Shown here: piece by piece, positions 24,023 to 34,355 of the stretch | Layout of the letters: each line of letters begins with the position of its first letter | Numbering within the stretch: the stretch's first letter is position 1 | Assembly: GCA_963675565.2 (NCBI GenBank) | Contig: CAXXYD010000002.1 | Coordinates: forward strand, 434,001 to 498,000 | From: JARRKU01 sp963675565 | Lineage (GTDB): Bacteria; Desulfobacterota; Desulfobacteria; Desulfobacterales; Desulfosarcinaceae | DNA: 64,000 nucleotides | Direction: 5' to 3' | Notes under the pieces: model-generated | Told to the model about the DNA's origin: nothing | What the model saw: only the letters and a program-made list of their open reading frames with translations | Databases searched by the model: none | Program-made: the position numbers and the translations under genes

Positions 24023-25240
24023 CTAAGAACCTGCTGCATGCCGACGGCCCATCAGGAGGCCTGCCAGGCTGAGCAGCGTAAGAGCGGCAGCCACCGGCCA
24101 CATTACGCCGAAGCCAAAGTGCTGGCTGACCATACCCAGCAGGATGGATCCTATGGCGAGGCCGACATCGAATCCAAGGTAATAGGTGCTTGTGGCGAGG
24201 CCTCGCTGCTCGAGACGAACCCGGTCAATAAGCAATGCCATGGTAGCGGGCTGGGCCGCACCGAAACCAAAACCAAAAAGCGATGCCACGGCTAAAAACA
24301 TATGGTAACCATGGGCCGCAGGCAAGATCGCCAGGGCGACGGTCATAAGGACTATTCCCGGAATGATTGCTGCAACGCGGCCATACCGGTCGGCAAAACG
24401 GCCGGCAAAAGTCCTTGAGATGAGCAAGGCGACTGCCTGTACCGTGAAGTAGAAACCGGGGTTGGTCATGCCGCGAGGTTGAGCGAAGATCGAGATGAAT
24501 GCATTAATCGACCCAAAGCCCATTCCCATGCACAGCGCCATCCACGCCAGTGGTATGGCGTCGCTATCTATGATGCCGGTGCGCGGCGACCATGGATGGC
24601 GTTTTATCGTGCTATTCTGCCGTTTCTCACGCGCGAAAAGCGAGATCAGAAAAGCCGCAAAGGCCAATCCGGCCGTGAAGTAAAACATGTAGTGGAAACC
24701 AGCCGCCTCGATTATAAAAAAGCCGATAGCAGGGCCAATGATAATACCCACGGCTTGCGCGGCGGAGAAAACTCCCAGGGCTTCGGCCCGCCGGTTATGG
24801 GGAGCAATATCGGCCACGTAAACATTGGCCGCCGTGGTGTAGAAACACACCCCGATGCCGTGCATGACCCGCCCGAGTATGAGGAGCGGGATCGAACCGC
24901 TCAGCAGGTAGACAATGCTTGCCGCAACATAACCGGATGTGCCGATCAGAACCAGAGGGCGGCGGCGCCATGCATCAGTCAACCAGCCTGCAAGGGGACG
25001 GAAGAGCACGGATGTCAATTGGGCGACACCGGTTACGATACCTGCATCCGCCCTGTTTCCCCCCAAGGCTATGACGTAAATGGGAATCGTGGCAATCAAC
25101 ATCGATATGCCGAGGGCACTTGCAAGGTTGGCTATCGTCGAGGAGACGAAGTCAACGTTGAAAAGGCGCCCATCAGTAGGGCCGCCAGGGCCATCACCCT
25201 GCGAACCACTAGAATGAACCGGGTTGCCATCTTCGATCAT
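24023..25240 (-). CDS. major facilitator superfamily transporter
   Basis: The protein has 405 residues from the ATG at 25240; an upstream ATG at 25306 would only add a polar extension. Twelve hydrophobic segments are recognisable. The MFS loop motif appears as RPLAGWLTDAWRRRPLVLIG (loop 2-3) and GRFADRYGRVA (loop 8-9), with the antiporter-like stretch FSAAQAVGIIIGPAIG in TM5. It resembles drug or metabolite exporters of the YfcJ/YhhS kind, with no substrate clue. It is the only intact housekeeping-type gene between the relaxase and IS5 relics. Confidence 0.85.
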   Translation of the reverse strand: MIEDGNPVHSSGSQGDGPGGPTDGRLFNVDFVSSTIANLASALGISMLIATIPIYVIALGGNRADAGIVTGVAQLTSVLFRPLAGWLTDAWRRRPLVLIGTSGYVAASIVYLLSGSIPLLILGRVMHGIGVCFYTTAANVYVADIAPHNRRAEALGVFSAAQAVGIIIGPAIGFFIIEAAGFHYMFYFTAGLAFAAFLISLFAREKRQNSTIKRHPWSPRTGIIDSDAIPLAWMALCMGMGFGSINAFISIFAQPRGMTNPGFYFTVQAVALLISRTFAGRFADRYGRVAAIIPGIVLMTVALAILPAAHGYHMFLAVASLFGFGFGAAQPATMALLIDRVRLEQRGLATSTYYLGFDVGLAIGSILLGMVSQHFGFGVMWPVAAALTLLSLAGLLMGRRHAAGS

Positions 25241-25849
25241 GCGCTCTTTTTTCGTATTCGTCGTTCCCAACGGTACCACCTGCCGCCTGTCAAGAAGTCG
25301 TTGCACGGTACCCGGTGATCATGGATCCGGGCGCAAGGATCCCGCAGTATTATCATCTTATCCGGAAAGTTGCACGGCAAACGTTTCCCTGTCCATGCAT
25401 CGCCGGCCTGCCGTCAGGGTTTCGCCATATTGTATTTGTCAAATTTAAAAGTCGCTGCTGTGCGGTCCACATCTGTACACGGTTTACCGTGGGCGTGACG
25501 GCACCCCGATTTTGTTCCACAATCACCCCCCCAACAGGGTTGGGCCGGCTATAATCAACCAGATGGCTAAAGCGGTCGCAGGCTTTTGGGAAAAAGGTGG
25601 TTTCGATGATGCCGGCTTCATTATCAAAAGAAAAAACTGAGTCCAACCAAAGTGTTGTTGTTGACATGGTCAATTTTTGGGAATAAAATCCCATTAAAAG
25701 CTCCAGCTTCTCGTATTGGGCTTTCAAGCACCAAACGCATTGGCCGATCTTGAGAAACTCGGTTTTCAGGCAGCCCTTTAAACCATCTGAGCTGCAAAAA
25801 ACGCTCTCTGATAATTAAATAACCACGCAAAAATAAGGCATAAAAAATC
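25241..25849. other. gene-free stretch
   Basis: About 600 bases lie between the MFS gene and the IS5 remnant. Minus-strand frames at 25353-25727 and 25624-25875 show no family resemblance or ribosome site, and I do not accept them. No repeat or RNA gene is apparent. Confidence 0.4.
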
Positions 25850-26338
25850 TGCCGGCCAGCTGAGCAGCTTGGCAAGGTCCATACTGCCCCAAGGCATCAG
25901 ATAGAATATGCCCATCATAGGGGTTGCCGTGTTTGGCCATAGCGCCTACGAACCAACCTCCCTTTGAGATGGCCGCAACGGACACCTTGCAGCATGTTCA
26001 AAGTACTGCATGCCGGAAAAATGTTGCCGATAAGGGTTTCCCACCCAATCGGCGGCAGCATCGTCATCGGATGGCTTGTGGGTGTATTTTAGATAATGCA
26101 AAGCCACCATCAACCTGGTGCCGATCGCCGGCCTGCCATCATCCGGGCAAAAGGTTAAGCCAAATACTTCTTCCAATCGCTGCCAGTCCACAACCTTGGC
26201 AAGTTTTGCCAAGCTGTGGCCGGGGTCAATGATTTTCATCAGCTTAACCCGAAACAGATCTTTTTGCCGATTTTTACGGGCTGATTTGCGTGGTTTCATG
26301 TGAAAAAATTTGCATGAAAAGCAGGTGCTTAATGCCAA
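25850..26338 (-). pseudogene. IS5-family transposase remnant
   Basis: The N-terminal frame (25946-26338) carries IIDPGHSLAKLAKVVDWQRL, then CPDDGRPAIGTRLMVALHYL and VGNPYRQHFSGMQYFEH, the DUF772 start of IS5 transposases. The middle is missing. In another frame at about 25870-25945 the catalytic-domain piece AMAKHGNPYDGHILSDALGQ appears. An internal deletion and frameshift have killed it. It lies directly upstream of the pilin operon. Confidence 0.7.
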
Positions 26339-26529
26339 AATCGTGCAATTTTTATATTATCTTTTGATTGTATTTACCTATAATTATTAATGGTTAAGCG
26401 CTTTTTCAACACCGGATCGTATAATCCATTGGGTGGATAGAAGCCATTGTGATCAAAATGTTCACAACGGCATTTTTTTGACCTCACGGGAAAAGCAAGT
26501 AGATGAAAATTAGAAGAGGAAATGGTTAA

Positions 26530-27090
26530 ATGAAACTCTTTCTGCCAATTCGAAAAATCCAATACTCGAAAAGCTGTTGGAAAACCAATAAACGGGGATT
26601 CACCCTCATCGAGTTGCTTGTGACAATGGCTGTTATGGTCGCCTTGGCGGTTTTTGCAATACCTTCTATAAAAGGCCTGGTTGATAATTTCAGCGGCAAT
26701 CGGGCTGTCCATGAGCTCATCAGCGAATTGCATGTTGCCCGGAGCCTTGCCGTGCGACACGGCATCAATGCTACGGTGACCTTTGATGACCCTGCAGCCG
26801 GTCAATACACGATCACCTGGGGCAGCCCTGCACAGTCAAGGGTGGCCGACCTTGCTGCCTTCAGAGGCGGCATTCAATTCGAAAACAACCCCCCTTTACC
26901 CCCATTGCCACCCGCGGCCAGCATTGTCTTCACTCCCACCGGGTTGGCTGAAATCAATCCGCCTGGTTGGGGCAACATTTATATTACCGATAGAGACAAT
27001 ACAGAAGATTTGTGCATCGAGGTAACCCTTGCCGGCGCCATTAGTGAATTGAAGCATATCCCCAACACCAATCAATGGATCTATAAATAG
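26530..27090 (+). CDS. FimT/GspH-like minor pilin
   Basis: The 186-residue prepilin has a basic leader and the class III cleavage site KRG/FTLIELLVTMAVMVALAV, with Glu at mature position 5. The GspH/FimT domain follows (HELISELHVARSLAVRHGIN, then TITW). PilD-type peptidase would cleave after Gly. Minor pilins of this type prime pilus assembly together with PilV, PilW, PilX and PilY1, all encoded downstream. AGAGGAAATGG precedes the ATG. It is the first gene of the operon. Confidence 0.9.
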   Translation: MKLFLPIRKIQYSKSCWKTNKRGFTLIELLVTMAVMVALAVFAIPSIKGLVDNFSGNRAVHELISELHVARSLAVRHGINATVTFDDPAAGQYTITWGSPAQSRVADLAAFRGGIQFENNPPLPPLPPAASIVFTPTGLAEINPPGWGNIYITDRDNTEDLCIEVTLAGAISELKHIPNTNQWIYK

Positions 27091-27100
27091 GAGCGGCTCG

Positions 27101-28060
27101 ATGAAACACCCGGAAACAGCCAGTACGCATAGAGCTGCGGAAAACGGTTTTACCCTTGTAGAGTTGCTCATCGCCGCTCTGGTGGCCAGTATTATGGTAG
27201 TTGCCGTTTTTACATCTTATGACATTCAGCAGCGGTCCTACACCGTGCAGCGAGAATTGGCCCGGATGGAGGCCAATGTGCGTGCTGCAATGCACCTGAT
27301 TAAAAGCGATATTCGAAATGCCGGACGATCCGGCGAGATGAGCGGTACCATCGGAGCTTTTGAAATCATCCAGGAAAGTCTTCGATACGACGAAGCCAAT
27401 CCCAACACCATAGACATGGCCGGCGGCATTCAGGGGATTACCCTCACTACAGCCGTTGACCTCGATAATGATGGCCAGGCGGATTACACTGACCCTCTGG
27501 CGCGTCGCACCACGACCTATCGTATCTTTGACCAAAACGGCGATGGACGGCGTGAACTGCGGCGCACCACTGATGGTGGCGCCAATTGGATCCTGGTTGC
27601 CAACGGGATTGATGATATGGCGTTCGCCTTCGCCTATGACAATGACGACGACGAAATGCTTGACCGAATGCCGGCACCTGCGGGCGGAGGACAGGGCAAT
27701 ATTATATGGGCAGTGGACGGCGACGCCAATCTCGGACTGGATACCAACCTGGACAATGACAATACCGGAATTATCGACAGAAACGATGCCGGCGCAGACA
27801 ATATAATCGATCCGGCGGACGGCGGGCTGGGTACCCAGATCAGATACCGAAAAATCCGGGCAGTGCGTATCTGGCTGCTGGCACGATCCAATAGAACGTA
27901 TCCGAAATTCCACAACAATTCCACGTATCAGGTCGGTTACCGAGTTTTCAGACCATCAGACGTGGCTGCGGCCAATGGGGACAACACCGATCAGTTTCGA
28001 TTTATCGCCTTGGAAAGTTCGGTCCATTTGCGCAATCGTGAACGTGTGGACGCCAATTGA
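27101..28060 (+). CDS. pilW: PilW-like minor pilin
   Basis: The 319-residue prepilin has the cleavage site ENG/FTLVELLIAALVASIMVVAV and the PilW-family region MEANVRAAMHLIKSDIRNAG. Asp/Asn-rich stretches (DLDNDGQADYTDPL, DNDDDEMLDR, TNLDNDNTGIID) look like calcium-binding loops. AGGAGCGGCTCG precedes the ATG. It lies ten bases after the FimT-like gene. In PilW families the protein bridges the priming complex with PilV, PilX and PilY1. Confidence 0.85.
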   Translation: MKHPETASTHRAAENGFTLVELLIAALVASIMVVAVFTSYDIQQRSYTVQRELARMEANVRAAMHLIKSDIRNAGRSGEMSGTIGAFEIIQESLRYDEANPNTIDMAGGIQGITLTTAVDLDNDGQADYTDPLARRTTTYRIFDQNGDGRRELRRTTDGGANWILVANGIDDMAFAFAYDNDDDEMLDRMPAPAGGGQGNIIWAVDGDANLGLDTNLDNDNTGIIDRNDAGADNIIDPADGGLGTQIRYRKIRAVRIWLLARSNRTYPKFHNNSTYQVGYRVFRPSDVAAANGDNTDQFRFIALESSVHLRNRERVDAN

Positions 28061-28078
28061 TGGAATGAAGGAGAGATT

Positions 28079-28540
28079 ATGCACATTCAACCCTGGAACA
28101 GGATCAGAGAAAAAATAACCGATAAAAGGGGCTTTACCCTTCTGGAAACCATGATCGGCATGATGATATTTGCCGTTGGCATTTCCGCTGTTTTGTTTAT
28201 GGAAGTTGAGGGGATAAATATGCACAGCCGGTCCAGAGACCACGTGGAAAAAGTTCAGGGCGCAATCTTGCAGAACGAAACCATTGGTCCGGCCCTGCGT
28301 TATGATGACGACATGAGTCTGTTGCATGACGATAGTAATGCAACTTATGGAGAGTCAGATCCATACGGGGAGGCGGACATGCCCGTTCGAGGCTATGCCA
28401 ATGCCAGTTACACGGTTAAGCAGGATGAAATCGTTCGCCAGGTTAAGATGGTGTACTTGACAAACAAGCGTAGCCCGAATGAAAAGGCTTACACGATTAC
28501 ATGGGCCAAACCTTACATGGGCATAGGTTCAAGCGATTAG
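28079..28540 (+). CDS. pilV: PilV-like minor pilin
   Basis: The 153-residue prepilin has cleavage site KRG/FTLLETMIGMMIFAVGISAV, matching the PilV family (N_methyl plus LE-T). GAAGGAGAGATT precedes the ATG. The globular part is short and ends in KAYTITWAKPYMG. Its place between pilW- and pilX-like genes supports the name; size is in the usual range. Confidence 0.85.
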   Translation: MHIQPWNRIREKITDKRGFTLLETMIGMMIFAVGISAVLFMEVEGINMHSRSRDHVEKVQGAILQNETIGPALRYDDDMSLLHDDSNATYGESDPYGEADMPVRGYANASYTVKQDEIVRQVKMVYLTNKRSPNEKAYTITWAKPYMGIGSSD

Positions 28541-28553
28541 AAGGAAAAGGTTT

Positions 28554-29210
28554 ATGAAAATGCAGCCAGCCATAGCAGCGAATGAGAAAGGTTCCGTCAT
28601 ACTGATTGTTGTTGTCGTTCTCATTGCGATCACGGCCATGGGCATCACTCTGATGAATCTGGGCAGTTCCGAGCAGGAGATGACCGCCAACGAACAGATG
28701 TACGAGCAGAGCTTTTACAATGCAGACAGCTGTGTGACGGTGACTGCCAAATTTCTCCGTCACCTGACAGATTTGGATGACCGCGGCTATTACGGCATCA
28801 ATGAGGGAGGCCCCATTGCGCCGGGAATTGTCTATCCCGATTCAGTGACAGCCATGGGTTTGCACAACAAAATCATGCGCAGCCCGGACGAATCGTTTTA
28901 TACGGACGATAACGGTGAAGAGAAGTTTCTGTTCACGGAAGATATTGGTTTTGAAGAGCGTCTATTGCCGGCTATGGCCGATATCCGGCCGCAGGGAGAG
29001 ACAGCCTCTCCGGGAACGGCTTCAAACCAGCAAATTGCCGGGTACTCGGCCGGCATTGGTCTTGGCGGGGCCAGCAGCGGTGGTTCCAATGAATGGTACA
29101 TTGTCGCCTGCCAGGGACGCGGGTTGAGCACAGTTGGGGGCGCTGCCCGGGCCACAGGCAGGGCGTTTGGACGCTATCGTAAAGTGGCTGGAATGCCCGG
29201 AGGGTTATAA
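28554..29210 (+). CDS. pilX: PilX-like minor pilin
   Basis: The 218-residue protein begins with a PilX N-terminal pattern (ANEKGSVILIVVVVLIAITA, then MGITLMNLGSSEQEMTANEQ). The signal is less basic than in its neighbours, and Ser follows the cleaved Gly. A Gly/Ser-rich C-terminal half follows (YSAGIGLGGASSGGSNEWYI). AAGGAAAAGG precedes the ATG. It ends two bases before the PilY1 start, consistent with co-translation. Confidence 0.85.
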   Translation: MKMQPAIAANEKGSVILIVVVVLIAITAMGITLMNLGSSEQEMTANEQMYEQSFYNADSCVTVTAKFLRHLTDLDDRGYYGINEGGPIAPGIVYPDSVTAMGLHNKIMRSPDESFYTDDNGEEKFLFTEDIGFEERLLPAMADIRPQGETASPGTASNQQIAGYSAGIGLGGASSGGSNEWYIVACQGRGLSTVGGAARATGRAFGRYRKVAGMPGGL

Positions 29211-29211
29211 A

Positions 29212-32200
29212 ATGATGCGATATCTCTATCTTTTATTGATTTTTATGTTGGCTGTGGTTCCTCCGGCATTGGCCGCTGAGCCGGACATGATGAATTATAC
29301 GGCCATGCCTATTTTCAGCGCCCAGGCCGTACCACCCAATATCATGATCATACTGGACAATTCGGGCAGTATGAACCAACTGGCCTACGGCGACAATTAC
29401 AGCGGAGAACCTTACCATCTTGAAGCTGTAAGCTTCCCGGTTGTTGCGGACTACACCCTTTCGGCATCGTTGGGATATCCGGACGACATGGAAGAGCTGT
29501 CCGGAGGCACCCTCGTTGACGGGAGCAGCGGCGCCTATGATTTGGATTTAGGCAGCAGCGGTGGTTATGATTTCATCGGCGTGCGGTTTCAAGATGTTAA
29601 TATACCACAGGGCGCGGTGATTGAAGAAGCCTATATTGAGTTTACCGCCAACGGTAGCCCCGGTAATATTGACCCTTGCGTCCTCGATATTTACGGCGAG
29701 GCCAGCGACGATGCCAATCCCATGGACAATTCTGTCAGCGCCAACTTCGACATTTCCAATAGGACGACCACCTCGGCTACCGTCAGCTGGAGCCCGGGTA
29801 CTTGGAGTGCCGGCTATAAATACAAGACCGATGATTTATCGGCTATCCTGCAGGAGATTGTTGACCGTAACGAATGGCAAAGGGGTAATGCCATGCTGTT
29901 TCGTTTTTCCGGTACCGGTCACCGCCAGGCCGAAGCCAGCGAGGCCGGTGAAACCGTACGCCCAGTGCTGCGGGTCAGTTTCCGCCCCCCACAAGACAAT
30001 CTTTATTATGGCTATTTCAACCCGAAATACTTTTACAACTACAGCAGCAATGTCTTTTATCCGAAATATGAAAAGGCAAGCTACAATTACGGCACCGGCA
30101 GCTGGATCGTTACTGACATCGGCAGCGGCGCTCAAACGACCCTCACAAACAGTCAAATCGCTCCGGCCATCCCGGCCAACGGCTTGTGGGACGGCAACTG
30201 GCTCAACTGGCTCTGCATGCGGCGCATAGACGCTCTGAGAAAAGTGCTCATGGGTGGCAAGGCCACATCGCGAACCGGTGGCGGGAACTCTCAGAACCAA
30301 GGTGAAAGCGTCGATTACTACCAGAAAAAAACTTTTGACAGCGGTCCTGCTTCGGCAGTGTCGCCCTACCATGGAAGCTACGACTATGTGGTCAATAAGG
30401 GCTATGTGACAGTCGGCGGGGTCAATTATACGATAGATATCCAGAAAGACCTTGCCACCGACCCGGACGATTTTTTCGAAGGAAACCTGTCCGGTGTCCT
30501 GCAGCGGGTAGGCGACAAAGCCCGCTGGGGTAATATGTGGTTCAATTACGGTACCGGCACCGCTCAAAGCGGCGGTTTTGTGCAGAACACCATCGACAAC
30601 GATTTCGGCACCAACTTTTTGCCTGACCTGCAAAGCCAGCCCTGCGACACGTGGACGCCCCTGGCCGAAACATTCTATGTTTCCATGCTTTACTTTGCCC
30701 AGGAAGACGCTGCATCGGGCTATGACTATGTCAAAGACACGGTCCCGAACAGTAATGAAGTCCAGGACCCCTATTATGACAAGGCTGCAGCAGCGTTGGT
30801 CGAATGCGCCAAAAGTTTCGTTATTCTGCTCACCGACGGCGCTTCCACCATGGATGCCAAAATCCCCGGCACTTTTCACGGGGCAGATATCAGGGATTTC
30901 GATGGTGACGGAAAGGATTTCACCACTTGCTATGACTGTGGCACCAATTACCTGGACGACCTGGCACTCTATGCCCGGACCAATGACCTGCGAGCGGATC
31001 TGGATGGAGACCAGAACATTCTTTTGTACACCATTTACGCCTTTGACGACGATCCGGTTGCACGAAGTCTGTTGCGCGATGCGGCCCGCAATGGCGGATT
31101 TGATGACCGCAACGGCAACGGCATCCCGGACGGCGATTACACCAGCCCGGCAGAAGAACGCATGGAGTGGGATGAGGACGGCGACGGGGACCCCGACACC
31201 TATTTCGAGGCCAGTGACGGCTATGCCCTGGAAACCCAGCTACTTAAAGCCATTACAGATATCCTGCGGCGCACCTCCTCCGGTACGGCGGCCTCGGTAC
31301 TTGCCACCAATACCGAAGGTGCAGGCAATTCGGTACAGGCCTATTTTCGTCCCATGGTGACCCAGGGATTGGAAGAGAGCCGCTGGTTGGGCTATCTCGA
31401 AACCTTGTGGGTCGATCCCTGGGGCAACCTGCGGGAAGACACCAACGGCAATTTGATGCTTGATCTGAAAAACACATCGAGTTCCAATACCGCTGGAGCC
31501 GGTGTGGATCGCATTGTAGAGTTCGTGACCGGTGAAAGTGATACCCGTGCCAGGCGCTATACTTCTCACTATCTGTACAACCCGGATAACGGAAGCGATT
31601 ATACGTGCATGATTTCGGACTGTACGGTGGATTTCGAGGATATCTCCCTTGAAAATGTAACGCCGCTATTTGAGGCCGGAAAACGGCTGGCGGACCGCGA
31701 TTTGATGAACAAGCCGCGCAAACTTTTCACCTATATCGGCGCCAGAAACACCAATAACACCGACTTCGCCATCGATAGCAGCGGCGATGTAATCATCTTT
31801 GATTCCGGCATGGCTAAAGAGCTTGCACCCTATTTGGCAGTTGACGATATCGGCGCTACAGGCAAATGGAACGACTACGGCAGCACGGCATCCCAGCGTG
31901 TGGAGAATTTGATCAACTACATCGGCGGCAAAGATTCAGCCGAGTTGGCGGGGGTGCCAAGCACCCGCAACCGCACCCTCGCCGGCGTCACCTGGAGATT
32001 GGGAGATATTGTTCACTCCACACCCATTGTCGTCTCCCAACCGGCGGAGCGATTTCACCAGCTTTATAATGATAACAATTACGCCAAGTTTCTGGAGCTT
32101 TACCGGGATCGGGAAACCATGATCTATGTTGGCGCCAACGACGGCATGCTACACGCATTCACCAGCTGGCAGTATCAGGAGGACGCCGACGGCAACCCCT

Positions 32201-33201
32201 CTTATGTAAGGCCGCCAGGGGCCAGTGCCGAAGAGCTTATCGGCGAGGAATTATGGGCTTATGTCCCCCAGAGCTTGCTGCCGCACTTGAAGTGGTACGG
32301 GCTCTCCGATTATACCCACACCTACTTTGTGGACGGCGAACCGAGAGTGTTCGACGCAGAAATTTTAGACAACAACACTTATTACAACAGCACCAGCGGC
32401 AAAAATTACGGTACCTTTCTGGTGGTCGGTATGGGAATGGGCGCCAAGCGGATTGACCTCAATGGTGATGTCGACGGGGATGGAAATGCCGATTTCATGT
32501 CTCCCACCTATGTGATGTTGGAAATCACCAACCCCCGCGAGCCGCGCCTGATGTGGGAGCGTACCTATGAAAATATGGGAATGAGTTACAGTGTGCCGGC
32601 TCCGGTGTTGGTCAATGACCAGTGGTACCTGGTCTTCGGATCAGGCCCCAATGCGTATGATGGCACCAGTGCCCATGGCGGATACATTTATGTGGTCGAC
32701 ATGAAAACAGGTGCGCCCGTGGGTACCGATGACTGGCGCTGGGGAGAGATTAAGAAGAACGGTAATGCTTACTTTGCAGATGCAATGACCATGGACATTT
32801 TTCAGAGCGCCAATGCAGACGTCATTTATATGGCCAACAACTACTATAGTGCTGGGTGGGAATCCGATATCCTTAAAATTACCATTCCATGCTCAACGGG
32901 TCATTGCCCCTGGGACGGGGTAAGTGATGATGAAATCATATACAACAGTGATCCGGCCAGTTGGGGGCTCTCTACCTTTTTTGAGTCCGACCGGCCGGTT
33001 TCGGTAAAACTTGCCGCTACCACGGATCCACTGGATAATGTATTACTTTACTTTGGCACCGGACGGTATATTGAAGATAATGACAAGATAACCGCCGATC
33101 AGAACTACCTTTACGGAATTAGGGATCCTTTCTACAATAAAGAAAAATATGATGACCAGAATGGGGATTGGGGATTTACCACAATTTCAATTCAACATTG
33201 A
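29212..33201 (+). CDS. pilY1: PilY1-type pilus tip adhesin (reading frame broken near the C-terminus)
   Basis: I place the start at 29212, just after the pilX stop, giving a Sec signal peptide (YLYLLLIFMLAVVPPALA). A von Willebrand A-like segment with the MIDAS motif ILDNSGSMNQ comes first. A second VWA-like part follows (FVILLTDGASTMDAKI). The PilC/PilY1 beta-propeller starts near FTYIGARNTNN and includes MIYVGANDGMLHAF and LFRTSW-like blades, and a calcium-type loop (DLNGDVDGDGNADF). PilY1 caps type IV pili and controls retraction and adhesion. The frame ends prematurely at 33201, with the missing end encoded in another frame. Confidence 0.9.
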   Translation: MMRYLYLLLIFMLAVVPPALAAEPDMMNYTAMPIFSAQAVPPNIMIILDNSGSMNQLAYGDNYSGEPYHLEAVSFPVVADYTLSASLGYPDDMEELSGGTLVDGSSGAYDLDLGSSGGYDFIGVRFQDVNIPQGAVIEEAYIEFTANGSPGNIDPCVLDIYGEASDDANPMDNSVSANFDISNRTTTSATVSWSPGTWSAGYKYKTDDLSAILQEIVDRNEWQRGNAMLFRFSGTGHRQAEASEAGETVRPVLRVSFRPPQDNLYYGYFNPKYFYNYSSNVFYPKYEKASYNYGTGSWIVTDIGSGAQTTLTNSQIAPAIPANGLWDGNWLNWLCMRRIDALRKVLMGGKATSRTGGGNSQNQGESVDYYQKKTFDSGPASAVSPYHGSYDYVVNKGYVTVGGVNYTIDIQKDLATDPDDFFEGNLSGVLQRVGDKARWGNMWFNYGTGTAQSGGFVQNTIDNDFGTNFLPDLQSQPCDTWTPLAETFYVSMLYFAQEDAASGYDYVKDTVPNSNEVQDPYYDKAAAALVECAKSFVILLTDGASTMDAKIPGTFHGADIRDFDGDGKDFTTCYDCGTNYLDDLALYARTNDLRADLDGDQNILLYTIYAFDDDPVARSLLRDAARNGGFDDRNGNGIPDGDYTSPAEERMEWDEDGDGDPDTYFEASDGYALETQLLKAITDILRRTSSGTAASVLATNTEGAGNSVQAYFRPMVTQGLEESRWLGYLETLWVDPWGNLREDTNGNLMLDLKNTSSSNTAGAGVDRIVEFVTGESDTRARRYTSHYLYNPDNGSDYTCMISDCTVDFEDISLENVTPLFEAGKRLADRDLMNKPRKLFTYIGARNTNNTDFAIDSSGDVIIFDSGMAKELAPYLAVDDIGATGKWNDYGSTASQRVENLINYIGGKDSAELAGVPSTRNRTLAGVTWRLGDIVHSTPIVVSQPAERFHQLYNDNNYAKFLELYRDRETMIYVGANDGMLHAFTSWQYQEDADGNPSYVRPPGASAEELIGEELWAYVPQSLLPHLKWYGLSDYTHTYFVDGEPRVFDAEILDNNTYYNSTSGKNYGTFLVVGMGMGAKRIDLNGDVDGDGNADFMSPTYVMLEITNPREPRLMWERTYENMGMSYSVPAPVLVNDQWYLVFGSGPNAYDGTSAHGGYIYVVDMKTGAPVGTDDWRWGEIKKNGNAYFADAMTMDIFQSANADVIYMANNYYSAGWESDILKITIPCSTGHCPWDGVSDDEIIYNSDPASWGLSTFFESDRPVSVKLAATTDPLDNVLLYFGTGRYIEDNDKITADQNYLYGIRDPFYNKEKYDDQNGDWGFTTISIQH

Positions 33202-33776
33202 CCCTTAGCCGAGACGCACTTTTTCAATCGGACAACGTTGTCGTTACTACGGGTGGTTACGTCAGCGGCTTGCCTTCCGGCGGGGATCAGGGGTTTGCTC
33301 AGTTTCTCAACGAAGTTCGCTATAATGAAGATGGTTGGTACCTGTCGCTTAACACCAATGACCCCCAGCCCTCAGAACGGATTATTACCCGTTCCGCAAT
33401 CCTGGGTGGAATTGTTTTAACGCCCACCTATACACCCAGTGCGGATATTTGCGGTATGGGCGGCGACACTGCGCTATTGGGCGTTTACTATGAAACCGGG
33501 ACTGGCTATACCAGTCAGATTTTCGATATAGATCCGAGTCATATCAGAACCATCACCATCAACGACGGCACAACATCAAGTACCCAGGAAATCGTGGAAA
33601 TCCGGGATGATAAATTGCTCAAAGGAACCCCCGCCCCAAAAATTGTGTTTCATGTGGGCTTGGAGGGCGGCGCCACCTCAAAATTGCAGATGAGCAATCG
33701 AGGCGAGGGCGGCGGTATAACCAACCCCGCATTGTACTTTAGAAGTATTATCACGGAATGGTGGGACAACGAATAA
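33168..33776 (+). pseudogene. frameshifted C-terminal end of PilY1
   Basis: The frame is open from 33156 and encodes TLTLSRDALFQSDNVVVTTG, GFAQFLNEVRYNEDGWYLSL, RIITRSAILGGIVLTPTYTP and DTALLGVYYETGTGY. These are standard PilY1 C-terminal elements. It overlaps the upstream frame by about 34 bases, so a one-base indel between 33156 and 33201 explains the split. A G-rich run (GGGGATTGGGGATTT) is a likely place for the slip or for an assembly error. Confidence 0.8.
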
Positions 33777-33825
33777 GCATTTTCCAGATATGCATTGACA
33801 CGATTTTGAAAGGGAAAGGTAACCA

Positions 33826-34230
33826 ATGAAAATTTCAGGCATAATAAAAATTAGCCTAACAATCTTATTGGCGGGAGGCGTTGCAATTGCCGCAAACATG
33901 CCGGCTTTGGCAAAAGAGCCCGGCGGACAGTTAGATCAACCAGAATACGGGCACCAGGCGCAAGCAAAGATGCCAGTTGCAGAAGTGACCATCTCTAAAA
34001 AGAAGCATCAATGGGTGATTACCAATATTGGCGACCGTTATCTTGTAAAACACGGCACCCTTATTACTGACGCACACGGGCAGCAGGTCGCTTTGCGAGA
34101 GTTGCGAATTCCATGCAAAGCGCAGGTTGTTTACCAGAATGATCAAGGCGTACGCAAAGCCCATAGGATTAAAATAGTAAGTGTTTCAGGCAACGCCAAT
34201 TCAAATTTTACTTCTGACATGCCTGAATAA
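33826..34230 (+). CDS. small exported protein of the pilus operon
   Basis: The 134-residue protein has a signal peptide (MKISGIIKISLTILLAGGVA, cleavage after ALA) and a compact charged domain (KKHQWVITNIGDRYLVKHGT, RELRIPCKAQVVYQNDQGVR). I do not recognise the family, but its place right after pilY1 suggests a periplasmic role in pilus function. AAGGGAAAGGTAACC precedes the ATG. Confidence 0.65.
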   Translation: MKISGIIKISLTILLAGGVAIAANMPALAKEPGGQLDQPEYGHQAQAKMPVAEVTISKKKHQWVITNIGDRYLVKHGTLITDAHGQQVALRELRIPCKAQVVYQNDQGVRKAHRIKIVSVSGNANSNFTSDMPE

Positions 34231-34355
34231 TTTTAAAATTGACAAAATGAAAGATCTGTGCACCACTTACATGTCGGCGCCCATAATTCCACCTTTGCTC
34301 TATTGGACCGGGCATTTCAGGATAACGCTCCACCATCGCAGGCGATCCGTGCTTT

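Noticed and set aside
25353..25875. Two minus-strand frames between the MFS gene and the IS5 remnant
   Set aside because: No family resemblance and no ribosome binding site; they overlap each other in different frames.
26446..26475. CRP-like site TTGTGA/TCACAA upstream of the pilin operon
   Set aside because: The spacer is 9 bases instead of 6, so it does not fit the CRP consensus; only a loose palindrome remains.
33140..33201. Programmed ribosomal frameshift in pilY1
   Set aside because: No canonical X XXY YYZ heptamer in the right frame and no clear downstream pseudoknot; an indel is simpler.
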